A DNA stretch of 64,000 nucleotides from an uncultured Lachnospiraceae bacterium (lineage in GTDB: Bacteria > Bacillota > Clostridia > Lachnospirales > Lachnospiraceae). The translations under genes and the position numbers were made by a program. Below are positions 9,211 through 18,306 of the stretch, piece after piece. Where the stretch lies: positions 1 through 64,000 of the forward strand of contig CAKRQV010000009.1 of the NCBI GenBank assembly GCA_934394565.1, given 5' to 3'. The stretch's first letter is position 1, and the number at the start of each line of letters is the position of its first letter. A model generated the notes under the pieces. The model was not told where the DNA came from. It saw only the letters and a list, made by a program, of their open reading frames with translations, and did not search any database.

Positions 9211-10281
9211 TTAATACTGCCGTTCCTCCAGCAGCGCATCTGTGACCTCTGTCACATCATATGTACGGTCACCGACCTGCACGCTCGGTATCGTCAGATC
9301 CGTGCAGAAAAGCTGTTCCTCAACGTATGTCTGCTTTTCAACAGACTGGTTATTTTGCAGCTTCTGTATGATATCCTCAACCTTGTCGGCCTGCAATGGA
9401 TTACATTCCGTATCCAGTGCTATCTTTCCATCCCTGACATACTGTAATCCCATATGGGTGGAATCAAACGACAGAATCATGACTTCTCCGTTTTTCAGAT
9501 CCCTGCCAACAGTATATCCGGCTTCTTCCAGAGCTTCTATCGCACCAAAAGCCTCGTTATCGTTTTCACAGTAGACCACATTTGTCTCCGGATGTTCTCC
9601 GATCAGTCGCTGCATGACTTCGTGGCTCTTTGCCTGTGTATAATCGCCCTCTTCCATGGTGATCAGATCCCAGCCATTTTCTGCCACAGCCTCTGTCAGG
9701 GCATCGGAACGACCGATCTGCGCTGAAGCTCCCAGCGTGCCCTGAATACCGATAATATGGATATCTGCCGGGGCAATCTGCTGTTCTTCTATATAAGAAG
9801 AAAGCCACGCACAGGCTTTTTTACCCTCCTGCTCAAAATCAGAGCCGACCCAGGCCGTATACAGGCTGTCGTCCTCCACCTTTACCATACGATCCACCAC
9901 GATCACCGGAATACCTGCTTCCTTTGCCTCCTGCAGAACCGTATCCCAGCCGGTCTCCATCACCGGAGCCACCACAATATAATCGACCTCCTGCTGGATA
10001 TAATTGCGGATCGCCGTGATCTGCTTTTCCTGCTTCTGCTGGGCATCATCCAGCAACATATCATAGCCGTTTTCAATCGAAAATATGGTTTTCATATGTT
10101 CTGTATTGGCCACCCTCCAGTCCGACTCGGAACCCAGCTGGGAAAACCCGATGGTGATCAGCTGCCGATCTGTTTCCACAGCACTTTCACCTGACTGTGC
10201 ACTGCCACAGCCAGCAAGAAGAACTGCCATACCTACAGCCAGCAGACCTTTCCCTGTACCTTTTCTCTTTTTTTCTTCCAT
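9211..10281 (-). CDS. Second sugar-binding lipoprotein, probable sensory partner of the kinase
   Basis: Lipoprotein of the type I periplasmic-binding family, about 356 residues, with lipobox LLAGC and a sugar-binding fold like the YtfQ-type receptor downstream (SESDWRVANTEHMKT; SFDSTHMGLQYVRDG). The ATG at 10279-10281 is chosen because AGGGA lies seven bases before it. An in-frame ATG nine codons upstream is possible. There is no permease or ATPase beside it. It is instead the last gene of the regulator-kinase operon, the arrangement of Clostridium three-component sugar sensors such as XylFII-LytS-YesN. I infer that it presents sugar to the kinase. Confidence 0.85.
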   Translation of the reverse strand: MEEKKRKGTGKGLLAVGMAVLLAGCGSAQSGESAVETDRQLITIGFSQLGSESDWRVANTEHMKTIFSIENGYDMLLDDAQQKQEKQITAIRNYIQQEVDYIVVAPVMETGWDTVLQEAKEAGIPVIVVDRMVKVEDDSLYTAWVGSDFEQEGKKACAWLSSYIEEQQIAPADIHIIGIQGTLGASAQIGRSDALTEAVAENGWDLITMEEGDYTQAKSHEVMQRLIGEHPETNVVYCENDNEAFGAIEALEEAGYTVGRDLKNGEVMILSFDSTHMGLQYVRDGKIALDTECNPLQADKVEDIIQKLQNNQSVEKQTYVEEQLFCTDLTIPSVQVGDRTYDVTEVTDALLEERQY

Positions 10282-10332
10282 GAACATTCCCTTATCTTTT
10301 ATTATCATTCACAGCTTTCCCGTAAACGGTAA

Positions 10333-11814
10333 TTATCTTTCCTTTTCTGCATCCGGGCATTGCGCCGGAATACGGACTTCGATCACAGTGCCATCGCCGT
10401 AGCTGCTGGCTGCCGTGAGACCATAGCCTGTCCCATACTGCATCTGTATACGTTTCTGCACATTGGCCATGCCAAAGCCGTTTTTGGACTCGGGCTCCTG
10501 CTTTCCGCTGATCAACTCCTGCAGATGACAAAGCTCCGGCTCAGTCATACCGATACCGTTATCCTCCACGGTGAACACAAGGACATCGCCCTCCTGCAGT
10601 CCGCTGACTGTGATCATACCTTTGCCCCGCTTGTTTTTGATGCCGTGATACAGTGCATTTTCCACGATCGGCTGCAACGTCAGTTTCTGGATCTGATAGT
10701 CCAGAATCTCCGGTGCAAAGTCAGTCCGGTAATCCAGAATATCCTGATAGCGAAATCTCTGGATCTCCAGATAGCTCTCGATATGCTCCTGCTCCTCCCT
10801 CACTGAGATCATGTCCCGCCCCTTACTCAGGGTCGTGCGGAAAAAGCGGGACAGATACTGAATCATCTGCACGGCCTGGGCACTGTCCCCGGCCTCGGTC
10901 AGCCAGATGATCGCATCCAGCGTATTGTACAGAAAATGCGGATTGATCTGCTCCTGCAGCAGACGAAGCTCGGTATCCCGGGCATTTTTCTGCTCCGTAT
11001 GGATATCGTCTACCAGATGGGCAATCTCCCCGACCATGCTGTTAAAGCTTTCTGTCAGCTGCTCCATTTCCAGATTATCCTGCGCATGGCAGGATACGCT
11101 GAAATCGCCGCCGGCAAACTTCTCCGTCATCTCACAAAGCTCCGTGACCGGTCGTGTAACACGTCCCGCAATGTTCTTTGAGATCAGATAAATACAGCAA
11201 AGCAGAATCAGAAGCATCGCCAACAGGATCTTCATCGACAGATGCAGGTTTTCTGCCACTGACTGCCGTACCAGCTCCATGTTGGCTACCTCATCATTAA
11301 TATAGACATGGATATCGTTCTGGATCAAATCCGTTAGCGTACGGATGTTCATATCCAGCATCTCTATATTCTCATCATAATGACCACCCTCATCCACATT
11401 GCGCAGAATGTCATCCACACGGTTATCCAGTATCCCCAGAAGCTTGATCAGCGCATCCAGATCCGCCCGGACTCTCTTTCCCTGTGTCTGTTCCCGGAGA
11501 CGGTAAAAATGCTGTTTTGCTTCGGCGATCACCCCTTTCGGATCATCCCCTTCCAGCTTTTCCTCCGGGTTGGACCAGTTGGCCGAACCGATGATGATCC
11601 GGTACATCATCTCGTCCATCTCTTCTTTAAAGGTAATATTATATTCGTTGGCACTGGTGATATTGGACACCAGCTGATCATACTGCCGGTAATAGCGGTA
11701 AAAGCTGACCATCGTGATCCCGATCAGAAGCACAAAGGGCACGATGCAGAGCCAGATATACTTGATCAGCTGTGCCCGGATGCTTGTTTTTCTCTGTAGA
11801 AAGTGTGTTTTCAT
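10333..11814 (-). CDS. Sensor histidine kinase, LytS/YesM type
   Basis: 493-residue membrane kinase. One membrane segment lies near residues 18-38. An extracytoplasmic region of about 150 residues follows, then a second segment near 190-210, a HAMP linker, the His_kinase motif EQINPHFLYNTLDAI carrying the phospho-acceptor His (near 305), and a C-terminal ATPase domain (VENALYHGIKNKRGKG; VEDNGIGM; GFGMANVQKRIQ). Its ATG overlaps the regulator stop as ATGA, so the pair is translationally coupled. It should phosphorylate the regulator encoded just upstream in response to sugar bound by the downstream lipoprotein. Confidence 0.93.
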   Translation of the reverse strand: MKTHFLQRKTSIRAQLIKYIWLCIVPFVLLIGITMVSFYRYYRQYDQLVSNITSANEYNITFKEEMDEMMYRIIIGSANWSNPEEKLEGDDPKGVIAEAKQHFYRLREQTQGKRVRADLDALIKLLGILDNRVDDILRNVDEGGHYDENIEMLDMNIRTLTDLIQNDIHVYINDEVANMELVRQSVAENLHLSMKILLAMLLILLCCIYLISKNIAGRVTRPVTELCEMTEKFAGGDFSVSCHAQDNLEMEQLTESFNSMVGEIAHLVDDIHTEQKNARDTELRLLQEQINPHFLYNTLDAIIWLTEAGDSAQAVQMIQYLSRFFRTTLSKGRDMISVREEQEHIESYLEIQRFRYQDILDYRTDFAPEILDYQIQKLTLQPIVENALYHGIKNKRGKGMITVSGLQEGDVLVFTVEDNGIGMTEPELCHLQELISGKQEPESKNGFGMANVQKRIQMQYGTGYGLTAASSYGDGTVIEVRIPAQCPDAEKER

Positions 11815-13472
11815 ACGGTATCTGCTTTCCTGTCACCGGTTTTCTGCTGCTGTCGGTACTCCTTCGGTGACATACCCTGCGCTTTTTTGAATTTATAGCT
11901 GAAATAATGCGGATCCCGGTAGCCTACGGCATATCCGATATCTGACGTCCGCATCGATGTACAGGTCAGAAGCTCCTTTGCCTTTGCGATCCGGATATCC
12001 GTCAGATAATCCACAAAATTCTGTCCCGTCTCCTGCTTGAACACGGCGCTGAAATGACTCGGACTCACATTGACACTTGAAGCCACCATCTGCAACGACA
12101 TATCTTCTTTATCAAAATTCTCCTGCATATAGGCAATCGCATCATTGATCAGCGAAATATACCGCTTGCTGGATACGTTGTTGCGGATCGTCAGTGACTG
12201 CACCAGAAGCTCTGTAATATAGGCCTTTGTCTCCTCCTGCGTGCCGATATGCTTCATGCCCTCCTGCATATCTCCAAAGCTGTCATAGATTTCTTCCTTG
12301 GAAATAGCCAGAGATTCCAGAAAAGAAAGCATACAGAAAATAGCCCCCATCACTACATACTGCCGTAACATGTAGGACGCCACCGCCTCATTGCCCATAC
12401 TGGCAAAATAATCCTCTACAAAGTCCTCCACCTCTGCCAGAGATCCATTGCGCAGGTAATTGGACAGATACTTCTGGGACATCTTGGTAATGTCCATCTT
12501 GCGGTAATCAATGCTGGCCTCCTGCTGCATCTGGATCTCCATGTCATCCGGATCCTTATAACTGAAAATATGGCTTTCCTCCCACATATACCGCATGGCA
12601 AACTTCTTATTTGCAGACTCATAGGACTTGTGCAGATCCCGCACCCGCTCCACAGGTCTGCCTATGGACATATAATACAGCATATCCGGATAAGCACCCA
12701 AAAGCGCCTCCATCTCCTGTACGCAGCCCTTTTCCAACGCCGCCAGCGTTTCCTGACTCTCAGCCTTTAACAGAAAACACAGCGTATTTCCGCTCTGTAC
12801 ATAAATATAAATCTGTTCATTTGTCGCATACTGCTGCTGGATCTTCTCGAAAATCTCTTCACGCACCGCCGAATAACTCTCCAGAGCTTCCTCCTGCTCC
12901 CGGCAGCGGATCTCCAGAAGCAATGCCGCATAACACACCCCCGTCATATCGATTCCCAGTCCACGTCCCCGATTTACTACATCCATCACGGAAATCCGTC
13001 CGTCCAGCATATCCTTCAGAAACTTCTGTCTCTCCAGCTCCCTTGCCTCTTCCAGCTCTCGCTGGTAATACAAAAGCGTCTCCTGCTCACTCTGCTTCGC
13101 CCGGATTGAAGAAGCCACCTCATGCAGCTTCTTAAGCAGCGTATCCGCTGTCAGCGGTTTCAAAAGGTAGTCCTCCACCCCGATCCTGATCGCATCCTGC
13201 GCATAACTAAAATCATCATACCCACTCAAAATCAGGATTTTGATCTCTGGCAGCTCTTTCTTCACCAGCTTCGAAAGCTCCAGCCCATCCATAAACGGCA
13301 TCCGTATATCCGTCAGCAGAATATCCGGCTGACTCGCCAGAATCATAGGATAAGCCAGCTCCCCGTCACCGGCCTCACCTACCAGCTCAAACCCCTCACT
13401 CTCCCAGTGAACCGTCTTCTTAATACTCTCCCGTATCGTAAATTCGTCCTCCACCAGAAACACCTTAATCAT
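11811..13472 (-). CDS. AraC-type response regulator, YesN family
   Basis: 553 residues: an N-terminal receiver domain (acidic pocket EDE at 8-10, phospho-acceptor Asp near 55 in DILLTDIRMPFMDG, conserved Lys in YLLKPLT), a long helical middle, and a C-terminal pair of AraC helix-turn-helix motifs (NVSPSHFSAVFKQETGQNF; IGYAVGYRDPHYFSYKFKK). The start at 13472 is preceded by GGAGGGG. An upstream in-frame ATG at 13526 lacks a ribosome site. It probably activates the adjacent sugar transport operon and may autoregulate. Confidence 0.93.
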   Translation of the reverse strand: MIKVFLVEDEFTIRESIKKTVHWESEGFELVGEAGDGELAYPMILASQPDILLTDIRMPFMDGLELSKLVKKELPEIKILILSGYDDFSYAQDAIRIGVEDYLLKPLTADTLLKKLHEVASSIRAKQSEQETLLYYQRELEEARELERQKFLKDMLDGRISVMDVVNRGRGLGIDMTGVCYAALLLEIRCREQEEALESYSAVREEIFEKIQQQYATNEQIYIYVQSGNTLCFLLKAESQETLAALEKGCVQEMEALLGAYPDMLYYMSIGRPVERVRDLHKSYESANKKFAMRYMWEESHIFSYKDPDDMEIQMQQEASIDYRKMDITKMSQKYLSNYLRNGSLAEVEDFVEDYFASMGNEAVASYMLRQYVVMGAIFCMLSFLESLAISKEEIYDSFGDMQEGMKHIGTQEETKAYITELLVQSLTIRNNVSSKRYISLINDAIAYMQENFDKEDMSLQMVASSVNVSPSHFSAVFKQETGQNFVDYLTDIRIAKAKELLTCTSMRTSDIGYAVGYRDPHYFSYKFKKAQGMSPKEYRQQQKTGDRKADTV

Positions 13473-13697
13473 CTCAACCCCTCCAAAACCATCCAACACA
13501 CCACCGTCAGACAGACATCTAATCATTAGTATACCGTACTCGAGATACGTTTACAACTAACACCATCCTATCAGACAAGCCTGCTTCCGTAAAAGAAACA
13601 GCCTTTGAAAGTCGTTGAATATTTCATGTATTTTATGTTTTTCTTCTCAAAGGTTAGATTTTTTACGATTTTCGTTGAAAATTTTATGATTCATTTC
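13473..13697. other. Upstream region of the regulator operon
   Basis: 225 bp between the regulator start and the next terminator, rich in short A/T runs. It holds the regulator ribosome site and the motif GTATCTCGAG near 13532-13541 (minus strand). I see no gene and no full consensus promoter. Confidence 0.4.
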
Positions 13698-13730
13698 AAA
13701 AAAACAGGCTCTGCCTTATAAGGCAGAGCC
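13698..13730 (-). terminator. Intrinsic terminator after the HtrA-like gene
   Basis: Perfect 24-base palindrome (GGCTCTGCC-TTATAA-GGCAGAGCC) followed on the minus strand by TG and seven T. It starts about 17 bp after the stop codon. Confidence 0.92.
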
Positions 13731-13747
13731 GTCCGTTTCCTATCATA

Positions 13748-15091
13748 CTACCGTCCTTTAATCTCTACTTTAAAGGATACATCCACATACCCTTCCACGC
13801 TCCTGCGCATCACATGGATGTCCACTACATCTCCGATCTTTTTCTGATTGATCAATACGTGGAATGTTTTCAGACTTCCGATCTCCGTATCATCCAGCTG
13901 ATAGATCACATCCCCCGGCTGGATTCCTGTCTCCATCGCCGGTGAATCCGTATCCACGCTGTCAATCCAGATTCCCTTCGGGATACCCGTACGCTCAGAG
14001 ATCGCACTGCTGACCTCCTGTCCTGTGATACCCACGTAAGCCAGCTGCTTATTGTTGCACAATGTCTCAATCGTCTCCAGAATCTCCGACAACGGCAAAC
14101 ACGTCATCAGTCCCAACTCCTTCGTATCCAGAAGCTGCTGCGCCATGATGCCGACCACATTGCCATCCATATCCACCAGAATACCACTGCCGTCCTCACT
14201 GACCGGAATATCCGTGCAGACAATATGGTACGCATTATCCGTAATACTTAAAATATTGGTCGTCGATGTCACAAGTCCTGTTGTCACCGCATCACTGTAC
14301 CCCATCGGGCTTCCCAGGGCCACCACAGCCTCACCCTGCCGTACAGATGTATATCGTTTCAGCTCCACCGGTTCGATCACGTCCCGTGTACTCCTTGGCA
14401 CATCGTCCATATTCACTCGGATGATTGCCAGAGACGTCGCATCATCGCACTTTACAAACCGCGCATCCGCCGTCTGTCCGTCGGCAAACGTCACCATGAT
14501 CCGGTTGACATCCTTTACCACCCTGTATTCTGTCAGAATATAGTAAGCCTTATCCTCATTGGCCACGATCAGACCGCTCAGCTGCCCCTGGTTCTCATAT
14601 GTCTCATTGAACCAGTCCTTATCCTCCGTGACACCGATCACCGTCACCATGGAACGGCTCAGACTGCTGCTGAGCGCCATAATATCCTCGGAAACCTTTG
14701 TCAGCGACTCCGCCGTTGTCTTTTCCTGCGGCTGTACAGCCACTGTCGGCTCTTTTTCTTCTTCTGACGGCTGCTCCGGTACATTGTCTGACTCCACTGC
14801 TGAAGAAACCACGGATACTTCCTGATCCGATACTTTCACGTCCGAAACCGTGGATACCGCATCCTGTGTATCCTGTGCTTCACGGTCTGCGTTCTTTCCC
14901 AGATCCACCTGCGCTGCGGGCTTCGGATTAACCGCCCTGTCCAGTCTCGGGTAGATAAACACCATGATCAGCAGCACGACCACACCGATGATCACACCGG
15001 AAAACGCTGCCGCCCCTGCACGGCGCAGCCATTTCATATAAGGTTTTTGTTTTTTGACCTGTTCTTTCAGGAAATCGTACTTGTCATTCAT
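13748..15091 (-). CDS. HtrA-like trypsin-fold/PDZ membrane protein, probably catalytically dead
   Basis: 447 residues: cytoplasmic N-terminus, one membrane segment near 27-48, an acidic Ser/Val-rich linker to about 130, a trypsin-like S1C fold (about 145-340) and a C-terminal PDZ domain (about 350-445; GIWIDSVDTDSPAMETGIQPGDVI). The triad looks broken. The block usually reading TNNHVV is TEYRVV, the block usually DxxTDLA is DDATSLA, and the active-serine block usually GNSGGPL is DGSGILV. Two of three catalytic residues appear replaced. It may act as a peptide-binding scaffold or a regulator of a real protease. It is divergently transcribed from mutS2. Confidence 0.88.
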   Translation of the reverse strand: MNDKYDFLKEQVKKQKPYMKWLRRAGAAAFSGVIIGVVVLLIMVFIYPRLDRAVNPKPAAQVDLGKNADREAQDTQDAVSTVSDVKVSDQEVSVVSSAVESDNVPEQPSEEEKEPTVAVQPQEKTTAESLTKVSEDIMALSSSLSRSMVTVIGVTEDKDWFNETYENQGQLSGLIVANEDKAYYILTEYRVVKDVNRIMVTFADGQTADARFVKCDDATSLAIIRVNMDDVPRSTRDVIEPVELKRYTSVRQGEAVVALGSPMGYSDAVTTGLVTSTTNILSITDNAYHIVCTDIPVSEDGSGILVDMDGNVVGIMAQQLLDTKELGLMTCLPLSEILETIETLCNNKQLAYVGITGQEVSSAISERTGIPKGIWIDSVDTDSPAMETGIQPGDVIYQLDDTEIGSLKTFHVLINQKKIGDVVDIHVMRRSVEGYVDVSFKVEIKGR

Positions 15092-15213
15092 GGCAAAAGT
15101 ATATCAGACAGCTATGAACTTTTTATGAACGAATCACGAACTTTACCTTTTCAATACCGTCGTCATAGGGTAAAATGAAGGATATGCGGGAGACTTCCCG
15201 CGGGAGGAATTAC

Positions 15214-17595
15214 ATGAACAAAAAAGCGATCCATACACTGGAATTTGATAAGATTCTGGAGCAGCTGACGACCGAGGCCGGTTCTGCTCTGGGGAAACAA
15301 TACTGTAAACGTCTTCGTCCGTCTGACGACCTGTCCCAGATCCGCCAGTGGCAGACCCAGACCAAGGATGCCCTGACACGTCTGTTCAGGAAAGGGAATC
15401 TTTCTTTCTCCGGCGTTGTCGATATCCGGGCATCTTTAAAACGTCTTGAGATTGGCAGCGTGCTCGGCACAGGCGAACTTTTAAGCGTTGCCAAGCTGCT
15501 TAGAAATACCGCCTACGTCAAAGCCTTTGGCCGCCACGATACTGCGGATACACCGAAGGATTCCCTCGACGATTTCTTTGATCAGCTCGAACCGCTGACT
15601 TTACTGTCCGGCGAGATTGACCGCTGTATTATTTCCGAGGAAGAAATCAGCGACGATGCTTCTTCAGCCTTAAAAGATGTCCGCCGCCAGATGAAGCTGA
15701 CCAATGAAAAGGTACACAGCCATCTAAATACGCTGGTCAATTCCGGCCTGCGCACCTATCTGCAGGATGCCGTTGTCACGATGCGAAACGGCCGCTACTG
15801 TGTGCCTGTCAAGGCAGAATACAAAAGTCAGGTACCCGGCATGATCCACGATCAGTCCGCCACCGGTTCCACTCTGTTTGTCGAGCCGTCCGCTGTTGTC
15901 AAGCTCAATAATGAGCTGCGTGAGCTGGAATTAAAGGAGCAGGCCGAGATTGAAGCCATCCTTGCCCGTCTTTCCAATGAAACGGCGCAGCACCTTGAAG
16001 AAATTCTGACCGACCTTACCGTGATGGCTGAGCTGGATTTTATCTTTGCCCGTGCATCTTTGGCCATGAAGCAGAATGCCTCCGAACCGGTCTTTAATAC
16101 CGAAGGCCGTATCCGTCTGCGCAGTGCCCGCCATCCATTGATTGATAAAAAGAAGGTTGTTCCCATTGACATCGAACTCGGCGACAAATTTGATCTGCTG
16201 ATCGTCACCGGTCCGAATACCGGTGGTAAGACGGTTTCCCTGAAAACAGTCGGTCTTCTGACCCTGATGGGTCAGTCCGGCTTACATATCCCTGCCCTTG
16301 ACCGCAGTGAACTGTCCGTATTTGAAGAGGTTTATGCCGATATTGGGGATGAACAGAGTATCGAGCAGTCTTTGAGTACCTTTTCATCCCACATGACCAA
16401 TATTGTCACGTTTCTGGAAAAGGCCGACCAAAAATCCCTTGTCCTGTTCGATGAGCTGGGCGCCGGTACGGACCCGACCGAAGGTGCGGCACTGGCGATC
16501 GCGATCCTGTCCTTTTTACATGAAAAGGGCATCCGCTCCATGGCCACGACCCATTACAGTGAACTGAAGGTTTATGCCCTGCAGACACCGGGCGTGGAAA
16601 ATGCCAGCTGTGAGTTCAGCGTAGAGACACTGCAGCCGACCTACCGCCTGCTGATCGGTGTCCCGGGCAAGAGTAATGCTTTTGCGATTTCTTCGAAACT
16701 CGGAGTTCCGGATTACATCATTGATAAAGCAAAAGAACAGATCAGTGCCGAAGCTGAATCCTTTGAGGATGTGATCTCCGCACTGGAAACCAGGCGGATC
16801 GCTGTAGAAAAGGAAAAACAGGAACTGGAGCAGACCCGCCGCGAGGTAACCGAATTAAAAGAAAAACTGGAAAACCGTCAGGATCGTCTGGATGCCCAGA
16901 AAGACCGGATCATCCGGGAAGCCAACGAACAGGCCCACACAATCCTGCGGGAAGCCAAAGAATATGCCGACCAGACGATGAAGGACTTCCAGAAATTCGG
17001 CAAGGAAGCCATTTCTACAAGGGAAATGGAGCAGAAACGTACCGCTCTTCGCCAGAAAATGAACAAGACAGAAAAAGGCATGAGCATGAAACAATCCGCG
17101 CCTGCCCCGGGACAGGCTCCCGATCCGAAAAAGCTGCACCTTGGCGATATGGTCAAGGTACTCAGCATGAATCTGAAAGGTACGGTCAGCTCTCTGCCAG
17201 ACCAGAAAGGTAACCTGTTTGTCCAGATGGGTATCATCCGCTCCAAGGTCAATATTTCTGACCTGCGCCTGATCGATGAGCCGGTCATCCAGTCCGAAAA
17301 GCTGTCCCGCACCAGCCACGGAAAAATCAAGATGAACAAATCCGCTTCCGTTGGCATCGAGATCAATCTGCTGGGTAAAACTGTAGATGAGGCCATCGCA
17401 GAGCTGGACAAATATCTGGATGATGCCTATATCGCCCACCTGCCGAGTGTCCGTATCGTACATGGCAAGGGCACGGGTGCTCTCCGAAAGGGAGTGCACA
17501 ATTACCTGCGCCGACTGAAAATCGTTGACAATTTCCATCTGGCCGCCTTCGGTGAGGGTGATGCCGGTGTGACCATCGTAGAGTTTAAGAAATAG
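15214..17595 (+). CDS. mutS2: MutS2 family ATPase with Smr domain
   Basis: 793 residues counted from the ATG at 15214, which follows GGGAGGAATT; an in-frame ATG at 15175 lacks a ribosome site. Core domain and clamp helices are followed by an ABC-type ATPase (Walker A GPNTGGKT near 332, Walker B LVLFDELGAGTDPTEGA), a long charged coiled coil (about 510-620) and a C-terminal Smr domain with HGKGTGALRKG. MutS2 is linked to suppression of recombination and, in Bacillus, rescue of collided ribosomes. The Smr LDLRG-type motif reads INLLG here, losing the Asp and Arg often tied to nuclease activity. A response regulator follows after 12 bp. Confidence 0.95.
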   Translation: MNKKAIHTLEFDKILEQLTTEAGSALGKQYCKRLRPSDDLSQIRQWQTQTKDALTRLFRKGNLSFSGVVDIRASLKRLEIGSVLGTGELLSVAKLLRNTAYVKAFGRHDTADTPKDSLDDFFDQLEPLTLLSGEIDRCIISEEEISDDASSALKDVRRQMKLTNEKVHSHLNTLVNSGLRTYLQDAVVTMRNGRYCVPVKAEYKSQVPGMIHDQSATGSTLFVEPSAVVKLNNELRELELKEQAEIEAILARLSNETAQHLEEILTDLTVMAELDFIFARASLAMKQNASEPVFNTEGRIRLRSARHPLIDKKKVVPIDIELGDKFDLLIVTGPNTGGKTVSLKTVGLLTLMGQSGLHIPALDRSELSVFEEVYADIGDEQSIEQSLSTFSSHMTNIVTFLEKADQKSLVLFDELGAGTDPTEGAALAIAILSFLHEKGIRSMATTHYSELKVYALQTPGVENASCEFSVETLQPTYRLLIGVPGKSNAFAISSKLGVPDYIIDKAKEQISAEAESFEDVISALETRRIAVEKEKQELEQTRREVTELKEKLENRQDRLDAQKDRIIREANEQAHTILREAKEYADQTMKDFQKFGKEAISTREMEQKRTALRQKMNKTEKGMSMKQSAPAPGQAPDPKKLHLGDMVKVLSMNLKGTVSSLPDQKGNLFVQMGIIRSKVNISDLRLIDEPVIQSEKLSRTSHGKIKMNKSASVGIEINLLGKTVDEAIAELDKYLDDAYIAHLPSVRIVHGKGTGALRKGVHNYLRRLKIVDNFHLAAFGEGDAGVTIVEFKK

Positions 17596-17607
17596 GAGGA
17601 CGCCGCT

Positions 17608-18306
17608 ATGACAAGCAAACCAAAGATTCTGATCGTAGATGATGACAACAATATTGCGGAACTGATTTCTCTCTATTTAATGAAAGAATGCTACGACACC
17701 CGCATCGAAAACGACGGCGAATCCGCCTTAAAGGCCTTTGAAAGCTGGCAGCCGAACCTGATCCTTCTGGATCTGATGCTGCCGGGCATTGATGGGTATC
17801 AGGTATGTCGGGAAATCCGTCATACCTCCGATGTGCCGATCATCATGCTCTCTGCAAAAGGCGAGATCTTTGACAAAGTACTCGGTCTGGAACTTGGTGC
17901 CGATGACTATATAATCAAACCATTTGACTCCAAAGAGCTCGTGGCCCGGGTCAAAGCTGTACTGCGCCGGTTCAAGCCGAACAAACCGGCCGTGGATGCC
18001 AATGCCAAATATGTGGAATATCCGGATCTGATCATCAACCAGACCAATTATTCCGTGACCTACAAGGGGCATTCCGTCGATATGCCGCCAAAGGAGCTGG
18101 AGCTTTTGTATTTCCTCGCTTCCTCACCGAATCAGGTATTTACAAGAGAACAGCTGCTGGATCATATCTGGGGCTATGAATATATCGGAGATACCCGCAC
18201 GGTGGATGTGCATATCAAACGTCTGCGTGAAAAGATCAAGGACAACGACAGCTGGTCGATCGCCACGGTCTGGGGTATCGGATATAAATTTGAGGTTAAA
18301 CGCTGA
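17608..18306 (+). CDS. OmpR/PhoB-type response regulator
   Basis: 232 residues: a receiver domain (DDD at 11-13, phospho-acceptor Asp near 55 in LILLDLMLPGIDG, Lys in YIIKPFDS) and a winged-helix DNA-binding domain (LDHIWGYEYIGDTRTVDVHIKRLREKI). The ribosome site AGGAGG lies just after the mutS2 stop, so it may be part of that transcript. Its TGA overlaps the kinase ATG as ATGA-type coupling. The signal is not evident from sequence. Confidence 0.94.
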   Translation: MTSKPKILIVDDDNNIAELISLYLMKECYDTRIENDGESALKAFESWQPNLILLDLMLPGIDGYQVCREIRHTSDVPIIMLSAKGEIFDKVLGLELGADDYIIKPFDSKELVARVKAVLRRFKPNKPAVDANAKYVEYPDLIINQTNYSVTYKGHSVDMPPKELELLYFLASSPNQVFTREQLLDHIWGYEYIGDTRTVDVHIKRLREKIKDNDSWSIATVWGIGYKFEVKR

